64,000 bases of DNA, taken from assembly GCA_016791365.1 (NCBI GenBank), contig JAEUMT010000017.1, positions 62,001-126,000 on the forward strand, given 5' to 3'. A program made the translations under genes and the position numbers. This DNA comes from Hyphomonadaceae bacterium (GTDB lineage Bacteria; Pseudomonadota; Alphaproteobacteria; Caulobacterales; Aquidulcibacteraceae). This document shows, piece after piece, positions 23,061-31,535 of this stretch; position 1 is the first letter of the stretch, and each line of letters opens with the position of its first letter. Under the pieces are notes generated by a model that saw only the letters and a list, made by a program, of their open reading frames with translations, was not told the DNA's origin and made no database searches.

Positions 23061-23160
23061 GCGGTCGGCAGTCGGCAGTCGGCAGTTGCACGTTGGTGCT
23101 TGGCGTCGTGCTTCGACAGGCTCAGCATGACGCCAGGTTGAACACTGCCGACTGCCTCTA
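23061..23160. repeat. GCAGTCG heptamers flanking a type A repeat
   Basis: GCGGTCG-GCAGTCG-GCAGTCG-GCAGTTG at 23061-23088, a type A copy at 23112-23132 and a single ACTGCCGACTGCC near 23148 in the opposite sense. The flanking inverted heptamers around a type A core give the gap a composite-element look. Confidence 0.65.
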
Positions 23161-23817
23161 TTTCCCGCTGATGCCGTCTTGCTGGCGGATGATGCCGAGG
23201 GAGATGACGCGTTTTAGGGCTTCGTCGGGCGGTATGCTGAGCAGTTTGAGCTCGTTGCGCGGCAGGTAGAGCAGGAAGCCTGAGGTCGGGATTGGGGCCT
23301 GCGGCACATAGACGGCGACGAGGTCTTCGCCGATGTCGTGAACGACTTCGGCGGTGTTTTCGTTGGTGATGAAGCCGATGGCGTAGGAGCCGGGCTGCGG
23401 AAATTCCACTAGCACAGCTTGCTGGAATGATGTGCGTTCGGGTGTGGCGACCTGTTTGAAGACCTGCTTGGCGCCGCCGTAGATCGTGCGCACGAGCGGC
23501 AGGTTGGCGATGCCGGTGTCGGCGGTATTGACGATCCAGCGGCCAACGAGATTGCCGGCGAGCGCGCCGATGAGCGTGAGCGCCGCGACCGCAAGCAAGA
23601 GGCCCCCGCCCGGGAAACGCGTCAGGATGTTGAGATCCTGCGGCACCAATGGCTCGACACGGGTGTCGATGAAGGTGACGACGATCCAGATCAGCCAGGC
23701 GGTGACAACGAACGGCAACACCAAAGCGACGCCGGCAAGGAATGAATTCCGCAGCCACGTGAAGATGTGGAATGGGCGCTCGGGCGGTTTGGTTGCGGCG
23801 TTCGGGGGCGGAGGCAT
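23158..23817 (-). CDS. DUF502 family membrane protein
   Basis: 219 residues. Two hydrophobic segments (SFLAGVALVLPFVVTAWLIW, about 25-46, and GGLLLAVAALTLIGALAGNL, about 70-90) are followed by the DUF502 core with IPLVRTIYGGAKQVF-like sequence (here LPLVRTIYGGAKQVFKQV) and the GFITNEN strand, then VAVYVPQAPIPTSGFLLYLP. The role of DUF502 proteins is unknown. Convergent with ppk2, divergent from the protease gene (about 80 bp between starts). Confidence 0.9.
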   Translation of the reverse strand: MPPPPNAATKPPERPFHIFTWLRNSFLAGVALVLPFVVTAWLIWIVVTFIDTRVEPLVPQDLNILTRFPGGGLLLAVAALTLIGALAGNLVGRWIVNTADTGIANLPLVRTIYGGAKQVFKQVATPERTSFQQAVLVEFPQPGSYAIGFITNENTAEVVHDIGEDLVAVYVPQAPIPTSGFLLYLPRNELKLLSIPPDEALKRVISLGIIRQQDGISGK

Positions 23818-23896
23818 TAGGGGGCATGTAGGGCAAGCGACCCGCCGGATAAAGCGGGGCTAGCGAAGGGAACTGTGCGATCTTACGTTTGACGCC

Positions 23897-24876
23897 ATGT
23901 TCGGTCGCAAGAATACCTTCGTCTCGGCGAAGCCGCAGCGTGGCCCGCGAGACGCCTTTTCTGAAACGGTCATTCAAGTCGTGGATGACATCGGGCCCGC
24001 CGTTATCGGCATAAAGCGCACCAGCCGCGCGCGCGGGCTTTATGACGGCGCGGGCTCAGGCGTGATCATTTCGCCGGATGGCTACGCGCTGACCAACAAT
24101 CACGTCGTTGCAGGGGCGGGCAAAATTGAAGCGATCCTGCATGACGGGAGCGTGTCCTCGGCTGAGGTCGTCGGCTTTGATCCAGACACGGATTTGGCGT
24201 TGCTGAGATTGCACAGCAAAGGCCACCACGCGGCTGAATTGGGCGATAGCTCGGCGTTGCGCGTCGGTGAACTGGCGATCGCGATTGGAAATCCGTTGGG
24301 TCTGCAAGCGACCGTGACCGTCGGCGTCGTGTCAGCATTGCGGCGCACGTTGCGCGGCGACAGCGGACGGCTGATCGAAGATGTGATTCAGACCGATGCG
24401 GCGCTCAATCCAGGTAATTCCGGCGGCGCTTTGGTGGATGCGCGCGGCGCGGTCGTTGGCATCAACACGGCGATTATTGGCGGCGCGCAGGGGCTGTGCT
24501 TCGCGGTGCCGAGCAGCACGGCGAAGCTGGTTATTCCGGAGCTTATGCGCGATGGGCGCGTGGCGCGCGGATGGCTTGGCATTGGCGGCCAGACGCAGGG
24601 ATTGTCGCGCGCACTGACGCGGCGTTTGGGGCTCAACGCTGAAAGCGGCGTGCTGGTGGTCGCCGTCACCTCGGGCGGGCCCGGCGAAGCGGCGGGGCTT
24701 GAAGAGGGCGATGTGGTGCTACAGCTTGATGGCGAGGCGACGCCTTCGGTCGACGCGATCCACAAATTGCTGACGCGCGAGCGTATCGGGCGCCAAGTCG
24801 AACTCAACGTGTTGCGCAATGGCGCCCGCAAGAAGCTCAAGCTTGCCGTGAGCACGCGGCCGGAACCGAAAGCGGC

Positions 24877-24880
<4 letters not shown>
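23897..24880 (+). CDS. S1C (HtrA/DegP-like) serine protease with PDZ domain
   Basis: 327 residues. The trypsin-like triad is intact by count: H69 (TNNHVVAG), D99 (DTDLALLRL) and S175 ([11 protein letters not shown]). One PDZ domain follows ([11 protein letters not shown] through [12 protein letters not shown]). The N-terminus [16 protein letters not shown] has no signal peptide or membrane helix, unlike periplasmic DegP/DegS, so either it acts in the cytoplasm or the true export signal is missing. Its stop overlaps the convergent glutaredoxin stop. Confidence 0.88.
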
Positions 24881-25206
<326 letters not shown>

Positions 25207-25305
25207 GCGTACTCCTTGGGGCGGAGGTAAGACGGCAGTCGGCGGTCGGCAATGGGCTGTCGGAAGGCCGGCCTTTTCGCCATGCCGGCCGACTGCCGAC
25301 TGCCA
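25207..25305. repeat. Heptamer repeat gap between bolA and grxD
   Basis: GGCAGTCGGCGGTCGGCAATGGGCTGTCGG near 25233, in shorter units, and GCCGACTGCCGACTGCC near 25287 in the opposite sense, around GGCCGGCC. It resembles the gap at 23061. No gene. Confidence 0.6.
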
Positions 25306-25536
25306 TTATTTTGCTGCCGTATCCAACGCCAATGCGTGAAGTTCGCCGCCCATTCGCCCTTTGAGCGCTGCGTAAACCATCTGGTGCTGCGCGACGCGTG
25401 ATTTGCCCGCGAACGCCGCCGACCGGACGGTCGCTTTATAATGGTCGCCGTCGCCGGCCAGATCCTGGATCTGGATATCAGCGTCCGGCAGCGCCTCGCG
25501 CAGCAAAGTCTCGATTTCTTCGGCGCTCATGGCCAT
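25306..25536 (-). CDS. bolA: BolA family protein
   Basis: 76 residues from ATG 25536 (MAMSAEEIETLLREALPDAD), preceded by AGGATGATCCG; an in-frame extension to 25626 is not family-like. The BolA core GDHYKATVRSAAFAGKSRVAQHQMVYAALKGRM is present in order, including the class-defining His in QHQMVY. BolA partners with the CGFS glutaredoxin encoded just downstream in a cluster-bridged heterodimer. Confidence 0.92.
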   Translation of the reverse strand: MAMSAEEIETLLREALPDADIQIQDLAGDGDHYKATVRSAAFAGKSRVAQHQMVYAALKGRMGGELHALALDTAAK

Positions 25537-25960
25537 CGGATCATCCTGAAAGAACTGGGATTCCAGCGCTTCTATCCCCTGGCGCATGGCATTGCACCCA
25601 GAGATCGGGAACTGCATGACGATCACGAAAGTTTTGGTTGCGGGTCCAAGCGCTGATCAGGCATCAGGACGGGTCTGGGGGATGGGCGGTCTGAGAAGAT
25701 CGCCCACTGCGTGGGAGACGTTGACAACGGCACTATTTCCGAAAATTTAGGCGCCGGCGTCGACCGTCGTAGGGAAAGAAGACCGCAGATGCGGCAGCCC
25801 GCGGCGCCTGGTGGAAAGTTGCGTAAGCCAGGTCAGCAAAGCCCGGCGCAGCAAAACACCACACGCACAACACCTATCGCGGTGATCCCGTGGCGCACAT
25901 GAGGAGCGCACTGGGCCCACTAGAGAACCAAGAATTCAGGGCAGGCACAAAGGGCAGACC
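25537..25960 (+). other. Gene-free region before the exbB operon
   Basis: 424 bp. A 63-codon frame (25711-25902) has a random, Arg/Pro/Gln-rich translation and no ribosome binding site, so I do not call it. The region is divergent between bolA and exbB and should hold both promoters and an exbB leader of up to 200 nt. Confidence 0.6.
25721..25749 (+). promoter_or_regulatory. Candidate sigma-70 promoter
   Basis: TTGACA at 25721-25726, then 17 nt, then AATTTA at 25744-25749. The -35 is perfect and the -10 poor. It would give a leader of about 200 nt before exbB. Confidence 0.3.
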
Positions 25961-26809
25961 ATGACGTTGATGAATTCGCTGCTGATGTTCGCGCAGCAAA
26001 CTACCGCACCGGCTGGCGCAACGCCGGCAACCACGACGCCCGCGCCCGCGGCTACGCCGTCGGCCGAAGATCTGGCAGCCGCAAAAGCTCGTGGCGCTGA
26101 AGCCGCCGCCGAGGCCGCCGGTCAGCAAGAAGTTTCGATGATCGAACTCGTCCAACACCTCAACGGTGTCGAAATGGGCGTCATGGTCATCCTTGGCCTC
26201 TGCGCGATTTACGCTGTCGCTCTGCTCTTCGAAAAGATTTACGTGATGCGTAAGGCTTCGAAGCAAACGAAGGACTTCCTGGCCTCGTTCCGCAAAGCCA
26301 ATTCGGTTGAAGAAGCCGAAGCCATCGTTCGCAAGCTTCCGAACTCGGGCATCAAGTCGATGTTCGACGCCGGCATGGCGGAAGTCCGCCGCACCCAAGA
26401 CCTCGGCCTCTACACGATGCGCGACGCCCGCGATCACACGATGCAGCGCGTTTCGTCGGCCATGGCCACGCGTCAGAACGAGCACCTCGATGACCTGGGC
26501 TCATCGATGACCTTCCTGGCCTCGATCGGCGCGAACGCACCGTTCATCGGTCTGTTCGGTACGGTCTGGGGCATCATGGTCGCGTTCGTCGGCATCGCCA
26601 AAACGCAAACCACGTCGCTCGCGGTCGTCGCGCCTGGCATCGCCGGCGCTCTGCTCGCCACCGCCGCCGGTCTCGCCGCCGCTATCCCGGCCGTGTTGAT
26701 CTACAACTTCGCAGCCAAGCAAATCTCCAAGCAGGCCACTAAGCTGGACGACTTCGCATCCGAGTTCATCGCGCTTGTGTCGCGTGACATGGATCGTCGC
26801 GCCGGTTGA
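25961..26809 (+). CDS. exbB: MotA/TolQ/ExbB proton channel protein
   Basis: 282 residues. ExbB and ExbD form the inner-membrane proton channel that energises TonB. A Pro/Thr/Ala-rich N-terminal extension (about residues 15-55) precedes the first helix ([20 protein letters not shown], about 72-92); two more helices lie in [20 protein letters not shown] and [20 protein letters not shown], the conserved pore segments. It leads an operon with two exbD genes and TonB-like genes. The N-terminal extension is typical of alphaproteobacterial ExbB. Confidence 0.93.
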   Translation: MTLMNSLLMFAQQTTAPAGATPATTTPAPAATPSAEDLAAAKARGAEAAAEAAGQQEVSMIELVQHLNGVEMGVMVILGLCAIYAVALLFEKIYVMRKASKQTKDFLASFRKANSVEEAEAIVRKLPNSGIKSMFDAGMAEVRRTQDLGLYTMRDARDHTMQRVSSAMATRQNEHLDDLGSSMTFLASIGANAPFIGLFGTVWGIMVAFVGIAKTQTTSLAVVAPGIAGALLATAAGLAAAIPAVLIYNFAAKQISKQATKLDDFASEFIALVSRDMDRRAG

Positions 26810-26837
26810 GCTGACCTAGCATTGGAGGACTACCCCA

Positions 26838-27293
26838 ATGGCGGGTAAAATATCAGCTGGCGGCAAGAACAAGGGTCATGACGTGACCGCGGATCCGAAC
26901 GTGATCCCGTTCATCGACATCATGCTTGTTCTTCTGATCATCTTCATGATCGCCGCTCCAATCTCGAGCGTGGACATCGAAGTTTCGATGCCTGACGCCC
27001 GTATCACGCCTTCGCAGCGCCCACCGCGTCCGACCTGGATTTCGGTGAACGGCGAGGGTGTGTTCGTGATGAACGATGCTGTGGATTTGAATTCTCTCGG
27101 CGAACGTACGTACGAGGCAGTGCAGGCCAACACCCCACTGATCGCGGACGACGAATTCCAGATTCTCGATCAACGCATCTACATCCGCGCCGACGCCGAC
27201 ATCGCCTACCGTGAAGTTGTGCGCGTCATGAACCGCCTCCAGGACCGGGGCTTCACCAAAATCGGCCTCGTTGCCGAAGATCGGCGGAGGTAG
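26838..27293 (+). CDS. exbD: ExbD/TolR family protein 1
   Basis: 151 residues. It has a cytoplasmic start, one transmembrane helix carrying the essential proton-binding Asp (D27 in IPFIDIMLVLLIIFM), then a periplasmic TolR-like domain ending VVRVMNRLQDRGFTKIGLVAED. GGAGGACTACCCC is the ribosome binding site. The second exbD starts 4 bp after its stop. Confidence 0.93.
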   Translation: MAGKISAGGKNKGHDVTADPNVIPFIDIMLVLLIIFMIAAPISSVDIEVSMPDARITPSQRPPRPTWISVNGEGVFVMNDAVDLNSLGERTYEAVQANTPLIADDEFQILDQRIYIRADADIAYREVVRVMNRLQDRGFTKIGLVAEDRRR

Positions 27294-27296
27294 GTC

Positions 27297-27755
27297 ATGG
27301 GAGCCAAAGTAGGTGGGTCCAAGGACGGCCCGGTTTCAGAACCGAACGTCATCCCGTTCATCGACATTCTGCTCGTGCTGCTGATCATCTTCATGGTGAC
27401 GGCGCCGATTCCGACGGTCGATATTCGCGTCGATCTTCCGCCGCCGAACCCGGTGCCGATCCGACTTCAGGGTTTAAATCCGACAGTCGTAGGCATTCGA
27501 GAAACGCCGGCAGGTCTTGCGATCTACGTGGACGAGGAAGTCGTTCAGCTAGCACAACTTGGTGATGTCACACTGACGCACGCAATTCGCAACAATCCTG
27601 CCTTGGAAACACAGGAGATCTATGCGGAGGCACGGATTTTCGTGCGCGCCGATCAAAGCACCGCTTACGGCAACGTGGTCGATGTGATGAGCCGATTGCA
27701 GGAAGAGGGCTTCGTGAAAGTCGGTATCTTCGCTGAACTCGCGAGTGAGGGATAA
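27297..27755 (+). CDS. exbD: ExbD/TolR family protein 2
   Basis: 152 residues, paralogous to the preceding gene: D23 lies in NVIPFIDILLVLLIIFM and the C-terminus reads VDVMSRLQEEGFVKVGIFAE. The periplasmic sequences differ clearly, so two ExbD types probably assemble with one ExbB, as in other alphaproteobacterial exbB-exbD-exbD operons. Three bases separate it from the TonB-like gene. Confidence 0.93.
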   Translation: MGAKVGGSKDGPVSEPNVIPFIDILLVLLIIFMVTAPIPTVDIRVDLPPPNPVPIRLQGLNPTVVGIRETPAGLAIYVDEEVVQLAQLGDVTLTHAIRNNPALETQEIYAEARIFVRADQSTAYGNVVDVMSRLQEEGFVKVGIFAELASEG

Positions 27756-27758
27756 GAC

Positions 27759-28346
27759 ATGGTAGGTCTGCGTCTCTTCTCTCTGGCCTTGGCAGCTTCG
27801 ATCTGTCTCGCGCTCGTCTATCTGGCGGTCACCCAGAAGTTCAGCGCGATCGCCGATCTGTTCGATGATCCCGACGCCGTGAAGGTGGAAATCGAGGAAG
27901 AGGAAAAACCGCCTCCACCTCCGCCGCCGCCGGACCGTCCGCCGCCGCCGCCGCCGCCTGAGCAGCGCGTGCCGCCGCCGAATCTGTCGGCGCCGCCAAC
28001 GCCAACGCCGATTCCGATTGCGGTCGACCCACCGCCGGCGCCGCCAACGCCTTCAGTCATCACCAACGCGGTGTTCCTGGAGCAACCCGACGCACGTGAC
28101 TTCGCCCGCTACTATCCAGAGCGTGCGCAACAGCGTGAAGTCGAAGGCCGGGCAACAGTCGAATGTATCGTCGCCGCTGACGGTCGTTTGAACTGCACGG
28201 TCACGTCGGAAGACCCGCCGGGCTACGGCTTCGGCGATGCGACACTGCGTGTGACGCGTCACTTCCGTGTTGCTCCGGCAACGCGCGATGGTGTCGCCAC
28301 ATCGGGTGGCCGTATCCGCCGGACCATCCGTTGGGTGTTGCCGTAA
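27759..28346 (+). CDS. tonB: Energy transducer TonB-family protein 1
   Basis: 195 residues. One N-terminal helix (FSLALAASICLALVYLAV), an acidic turn (VEIEEEEK), then a long Pro-rich spacer (about 48-100, many PPPPP runs) spanning the periplasm, and a TonB C-terminal domain (YYPERAQQREVEGRATVECI, FRVAPATRDG). Being 3 bp after exbD it is the likely cognate transducer that couples the proton channel to TonB-dependent outer-membrane receptors. Confidence 0.88.
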   Translation: MVGLRLFSLALAASICLALVYLAVTQKFSAIADLFDDPDAVKVEIEEEEKPPPPPPPPDRPPPPPPPEQRVPPPNLSAPPTPTPIPIAVDPPPAPPTPSVITNAVFLEQPDARDFARYYPERAQQREVEGRATVECIVAADGRLNCTVTSEDPPGYGFGDATLRVTRHFRVAPATRDGVATSGGRIRRTIRWVLP

Positions 28347-28357
28347 TCCGCTAGCTG

Positions 28358-28375
28358 GCCGGCGGTGACGCCGGC
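28358..28375. other. Perfect GC hairpin between two tonB-like genes
   Basis: GCCGGCG-GTGA-CGCCGGC, 7-bp arms. The same arms form one hairpin of the junction at 6187-6237. No T-tract. It may attenuate transcription between the first and second TonB genes or stabilise the 3' end. Confidence 0.5.
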
Positions 28376-28387
28376 AGGACAGCGAAC

Positions 28388-28981
28388 TTGAACGATGGCG
28401 TACAATCGCCCGAGCAAGCCGTACGATCTCTCAGGATCGTGCGGCTTGTTTCGTTTGTGGCCGCTATCGCGCTCGCATGCCTGGTGCTGCTCGGCGTCGC
28501 GATGTTGCGCTACGCGCCGCTTTGGCCGCCGACCGAGGCGCCGCCGATTGCGATCGTAAGCGAGATCGAACGCGAGCAGCCGGCGCAAACAATGCGTGTT
28601 GCGCCGCCGCCGCGCGCGCCGGAGCGGGAGGCGGCGCCGCAAGAGACGCCGATGGCCTTGCCGCCGCAGCAGAGCGCCGAGCAAAGCGAGCCGGTGACGA
28701 TCACCGATCCGGTGTGGGTGGAGCGGCCGCGCAATCCGGAGCGCTTTTATCCGCGCGAGGCGTTCATGCGCGGCATCGCGGGGCAGGTCGTGCTCGATTG
28801 CGATGTCGATGTCGAAGGGCGGTTAACGTGCGTTGTGGTTTCGGAAATGCCGGCCGGCAACGGCTTTGGCGAAGCCGCGCTTCGCATCGCGAATGCGCAC
28901 GTGATGCGACCGGCGACGCGCAATGGCGCGCCTACACGCGCGCGTTACCGGATGATCGTGCCGTTTTCGTCCGGCGAGTGA
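28388..28981 (+). CDS. TonB-family protein 2
   Basis: 197 residues from TTG 28388, with AGGA 8 nt upstream. The hydrophobic helix (LVSFVAAIALACLVLLGVAM, about 20-40) is followed by a Pro/Glu-rich spacer and a TonB C-terminal domain (FYPREAFMRGIAGQVVLDCD, ANAHVMRPATRNGAPT). The DCD-x9-CVV pair of cysteines in the C-terminal domain recurs in TonB proteins 1 and 3. It could serve a different set of receptors than the first TonB. Confidence 0.82.
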   Translation: MNDGVQSPEQAVRSLRIVRLVSFVAAIALACLVLLGVAMLRYAPLWPPTEAPPIAIVSEIEREQPAQTMRVAPPPRAPEREAAPQETPMALPPQQSAEQSEPVTITDPVWVERPRNPERFYPREAFMRGIAGQVVLDCDVDVEGRLTCVVVSEMPAGNGFGEAALRIANAHVMRPATRNGAPTRARYRMIVPFSSGE

Positions 28982-29097
28982 TCACATCGCGTAAGCGTGA
29001 TTGCGATCTCGCGCCTGTGAATATTCGCCGGACGCAAACGCGAACAAGCTTGCTCTCAACCGGCGCAAAGACCGGACCATCATTTGGGAGGCTTGAT

Positions 29098-29685
29098 ATG
29101 ACTCAGTCACTTGGCGCGCGCGCGACATCGCTGGCGGCGTCGGCAGGTTTACTCGGACTTGCCGTGTTCGCGGCGCTCAGTGTTTCGATCACGCTCGGCT
29201 CAACACCGGCCGATCCTCCTGGCGTTACTATCTTGCGCGATCCAATAGTGCCGCCGGATCCGCCACCGGTGGTGCGCGACAGGCCTCTGCCGCCTCCTGT
29301 CGTTGATCAAACGCAGGTGACGACGTTGATCAGCGATCCGTTGCCGCCGCCAATTGTGGATACCGGGCCGCCGACAGTGTGGATTGGGCCGCCGGCGCCG
29401 CCGCTGATCAGCAATCCGCGCTGGCTGCGTCAGCCGCGCGATCTGGCGAGCTATTATCCGCAGCGCGCGTTGCAGCGGAATATGACCGGTCAGGTGGTTC
29501 TTGATTGTCTGGTGGACACAAGCGGCGCGCTCGCATGCTCCGTGACGTCCGAGACGCCCGCCAATTGGGGCTTCGCGCAAGCGGCGCTGCGGATTTCGCG
29601 GGATTATCGCATGGTTCCGGCCATGCGCGACGGCCAGGCGGTTGAGGGGCGCTACCGGATGCGGGTACCTTTCGAGACCAATTAG
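29098..29685 (+). CDS. TonB-family protein 3
   Basis: 195 residues from ATG 29098, with GGGAGG 6 nt upstream; a longer in-frame extension from 28477 is an out-of-frame reading of TonB 2. One helix (ASAGLLGLAVFAALSVSI), a Pro-rich spacer with DPLPPP-type repeats, then the TonB domain (YYPQRALQRNMTGQVVLDCL, YRMVPAMRDGQAVEGRYRM). The 115-bp gap before it makes separate expression possible. It ends at a 16-bp perfect hairpin. Confidence 0.85.
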   Translation: MTQSLGARATSLAASAGLLGLAVFAALSVSITLGSTPADPPGVTILRDPIVPPDPPPVVRDRPLPPPVVDQTQVTTLISDPLPPPIVDTGPPTVWIGPPAPPLISNPRWLRQPRDLASYYPQRALQRNMTGQVVLDCLVDTSGALACSVTSETPANWGFAQAALRISRDYRMVPAMRDGQAVEGRYRMRVPFETN

Positions 29686-29696
29686 CCCGGTCGGGC

Positions 29697-29734
29697 GCGA
29701 GGCAAACACGGCATTTTAGCCGTGTTTGCCTCGC
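29697..29734. terminator. Perfect 16-bp hairpin after the TonB operon
   Basis: GCGAGGCAAACACGGC, loop ATTTTA, then the exact complement. It starts 11 bp after the last TonB stop. The following bases (AACTCCC) give no T-tract, so termination would depend on the hairpin alone or on another factor. Confidence 0.65.
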
Positions 29735-29782
29735 AACTCCCGGCGCCGAGGCTAACCTCCTTCGCGCTCCGGGATTGACGCT

Positions 29783-30160
29783 ATGACGATGAGATTTCTG
29801 CTTGGCGCAGCTGCTTTTGTTTTGACCGCGACGCCGTCGCTCGCACAGGTCGCGGCGCCGGCCCAGTGTTCATTCACGCCGGCGCCGGCGATCCCGGATG
29901 GCGCCGCGGCGACGAACACGTCGATGCGTCAGGCGCGCGAAGCTTTGGATGCGTGGCGTACGACGCGTGCGAATGAGTTGGCGGCGTGCCAGGCGGCGAC
30001 GCAGGTATTGCAGGCGCAGGCGCAGGCGGGCGCGAGTGCGTACAATGCCGGCCTCGCTGAAACCAATGCAGCCATTGACCGGTTCGCGGCGGAGAACGCT
30101 GAATATACCGCGCGCGGCACGGTCGCGGGCCGGCGCGATCGCGCTGGCGGGGCAAGCTAG
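29783..30160 (+). CDS. Hypothetical exported protein, 125 aa
   Basis: A clear signal peptide MTMRFLLGAAAFVLTATPSLAQ ends at an Ala-x-Ala-like site about residue 21. The mature part is helical and Ala/Gln-rich (AREALDAWRTTRANELAACQ, ATQVLQAQAQAG), with two cysteines, so probably a periplasmic coiled-coil protein of unknown role. Its stop overlaps the convergent MFS gene by 4 bp. Confidence 0.65.
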   Translation: MTMRFLLGAAAFVLTATPSLAQVAAPAQCSFTPAPAIPDGAAATNTSMRQAREALDAWRTTRANELAACQAATQVLQAQAQAGASAYNAGLAETNAAIDRFAAENAEYTARGTVAGRRDRAGGAS

Positions 30161-31404
30161 CGCGTCTCGGCGTCCGCGGTTGCAGAGGTGGGTGCGTAAC
30201 GCCAGAGCGGGGTGAAAACCGCAAGAGCGATGGCCGCGAGCGCAAGGCAAATGGCCGGCGCGAAGGCGGCCGAGCGCGCACCCCATTCGCTGGCGGCAAA
30301 GCCGACGAGCGCTGAGCCGATCGGCGCTCCGCCCATAAAGCCCATGGAGTAAACCGCGAGCACGCGCCCGAGATAACGCTGGCCGGCGGCGCTTTGCACG
30401 ATGGTGCGGCTGGTGGAGATGGCGACACCGGCGGCAAAGCCCCACAATACCACGATCAGCGCGAACATCGCGAAGGGCTTGTGAAAGCCAAAGGAAAAGA
30501 GCGCGGCGGCGCCGATGAGGTGCGAGGCGATGAGCGAGCGGCCCGGCTGGCGTAGTGGTTTCAGTCGGCTAAGGACCACGGCGGAGACGAACGAAGCGCC
30601 CCAGAAGCATGCCAGCAGCGCGCCGAGTTGGCTTGCCTGCGAACGCGCGTCGCCGCCATAGGCTTCGCGCACAATGAGCGGGAAGAGCACCTGAAACGCG
30701 CCGATGACGAAGACGCCGACATAGGCGGCCGAGATCAGCATCGGCGACATCACGGGATCGCGGAACGCGTAGGCGAGGCCTTCGCGCATATCGCGTAGTG
30801 CGCCGCTGATGGTGCGCTCATGGCCCGTTGGCTTCGGCGCCTGGAGGCCAAGGCACACAGCAGCGCCGAGTGCGAGCACAACAGCCTGCAGCGCAAGGAA
30901 GGGCGCCGGATGCGAGCCGGCGAAACGCGCGACAAGGATGCCCGCGATTTGCGCGCCGATCTGAACGGCGGTGGTGACAGCGGCGGCGGTGGCGATGGGC
31001 GTGTGCCGGCCCATGGCGGCTTCCCGTTCGACGATGCCGTTCAGCGCCGCGTCGCGCACCGGCATCATGAACGCCGCGCAGCAGCCGACGATGATCGCGT
31101 AGCCGATCAGCAATTCGTAGGTGAGCGCGCCCGATCCCACAATCATGCAGAGCGCGACGCTCATGAACGAGAATGCGAGATTGAGTTTGGCGAGCGTGGC
31201 GCCTGCGCGTACGCGCTCGGCGAGGAGACCGCCAAAGAGCAATAAGCAGAACATTGGCGCCGAGAGCGCCGATTGGGCGAGGCCGATGCCGGCGGGCGTG
31301 GCGGTGAGCACGAACGCCACAAGCGAGGGATACAGAACAAACTGCATCCCGAAGGCGAAGAAGTAGCAGCCGACGAGCGCGTAATAGATGTTGAGTTCGG
31401 ACAT
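30157..31404 (-). CDS. MFS transporter
   Basis: 415 residues from ATG 31404 (MSELNIYYALVGCYFFAFGM); the frame extends to 31884 but that part is Arg/Pro-rich antisense of the neighbouring gene. About 12 hydrophobic segments and the loop LLAERVRAGATLAKLN, a loose form of the MFS loop 2-3 signature, suggest an ENTS/DitE-like exporter. The DMREGLAYAFRDPVM segment mid-protein is typical of that group. The substrate is unknown. Divergent from the DUF2336 gene. Confidence 0.87.
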   Translation of the reverse strand: MSELNIYYALVGCYFFAFGMQFVLYPSLVAFVLTATPAGIGLAQSALSAPMFCLLLFGGLLAERVRAGATLAKLNLAFSFMSVALCMIVGSGALTYELLIGYAIIVGCCAAFMMPVRDAALNGIVEREAAMGRHTPIATAAAVTTAVQIGAQIAGILVARFAGSHPAPFLALQAVVLALGAAVCLGLQAPKPTGHERTISGALRDMREGLAYAFRDPVMSPMLISAAYVGVFVIGAFQVLFPLIVREAYGGDARSQASQLGALLACFWGASFVSAVVLSRLKPLRQPGRSLIASHLIGAAALFSFGFHKPFAMFALIVVLWGFAAGVAISTSRTIVQSAAGQRYLGRVLAVYSMGFMGGAPIGSALVGFAASEWGARSAAFAPAICLALAAIALAVFTPLWRYAPTSATADAETR

Positions 31405-31535
31405 TATGCCCGAACGCGGTGTGCGCCCCTGGTCCGCCCCTGGCTCCATGGGCTTCTGCCATAGTCGCGAGGCGCGGGAGGGTCCAGTGCGCGCGCGTTG
31501 ACGAGGGCTTAACGCGCGGCGTGCTGGCTGGTGGG

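Noticed and set aside
25711-25902. 63-codon frame before exbB
   Set aside because: No ribosome binding site, low-complexity Arg/Gln/Pro translation and no recognisable features.
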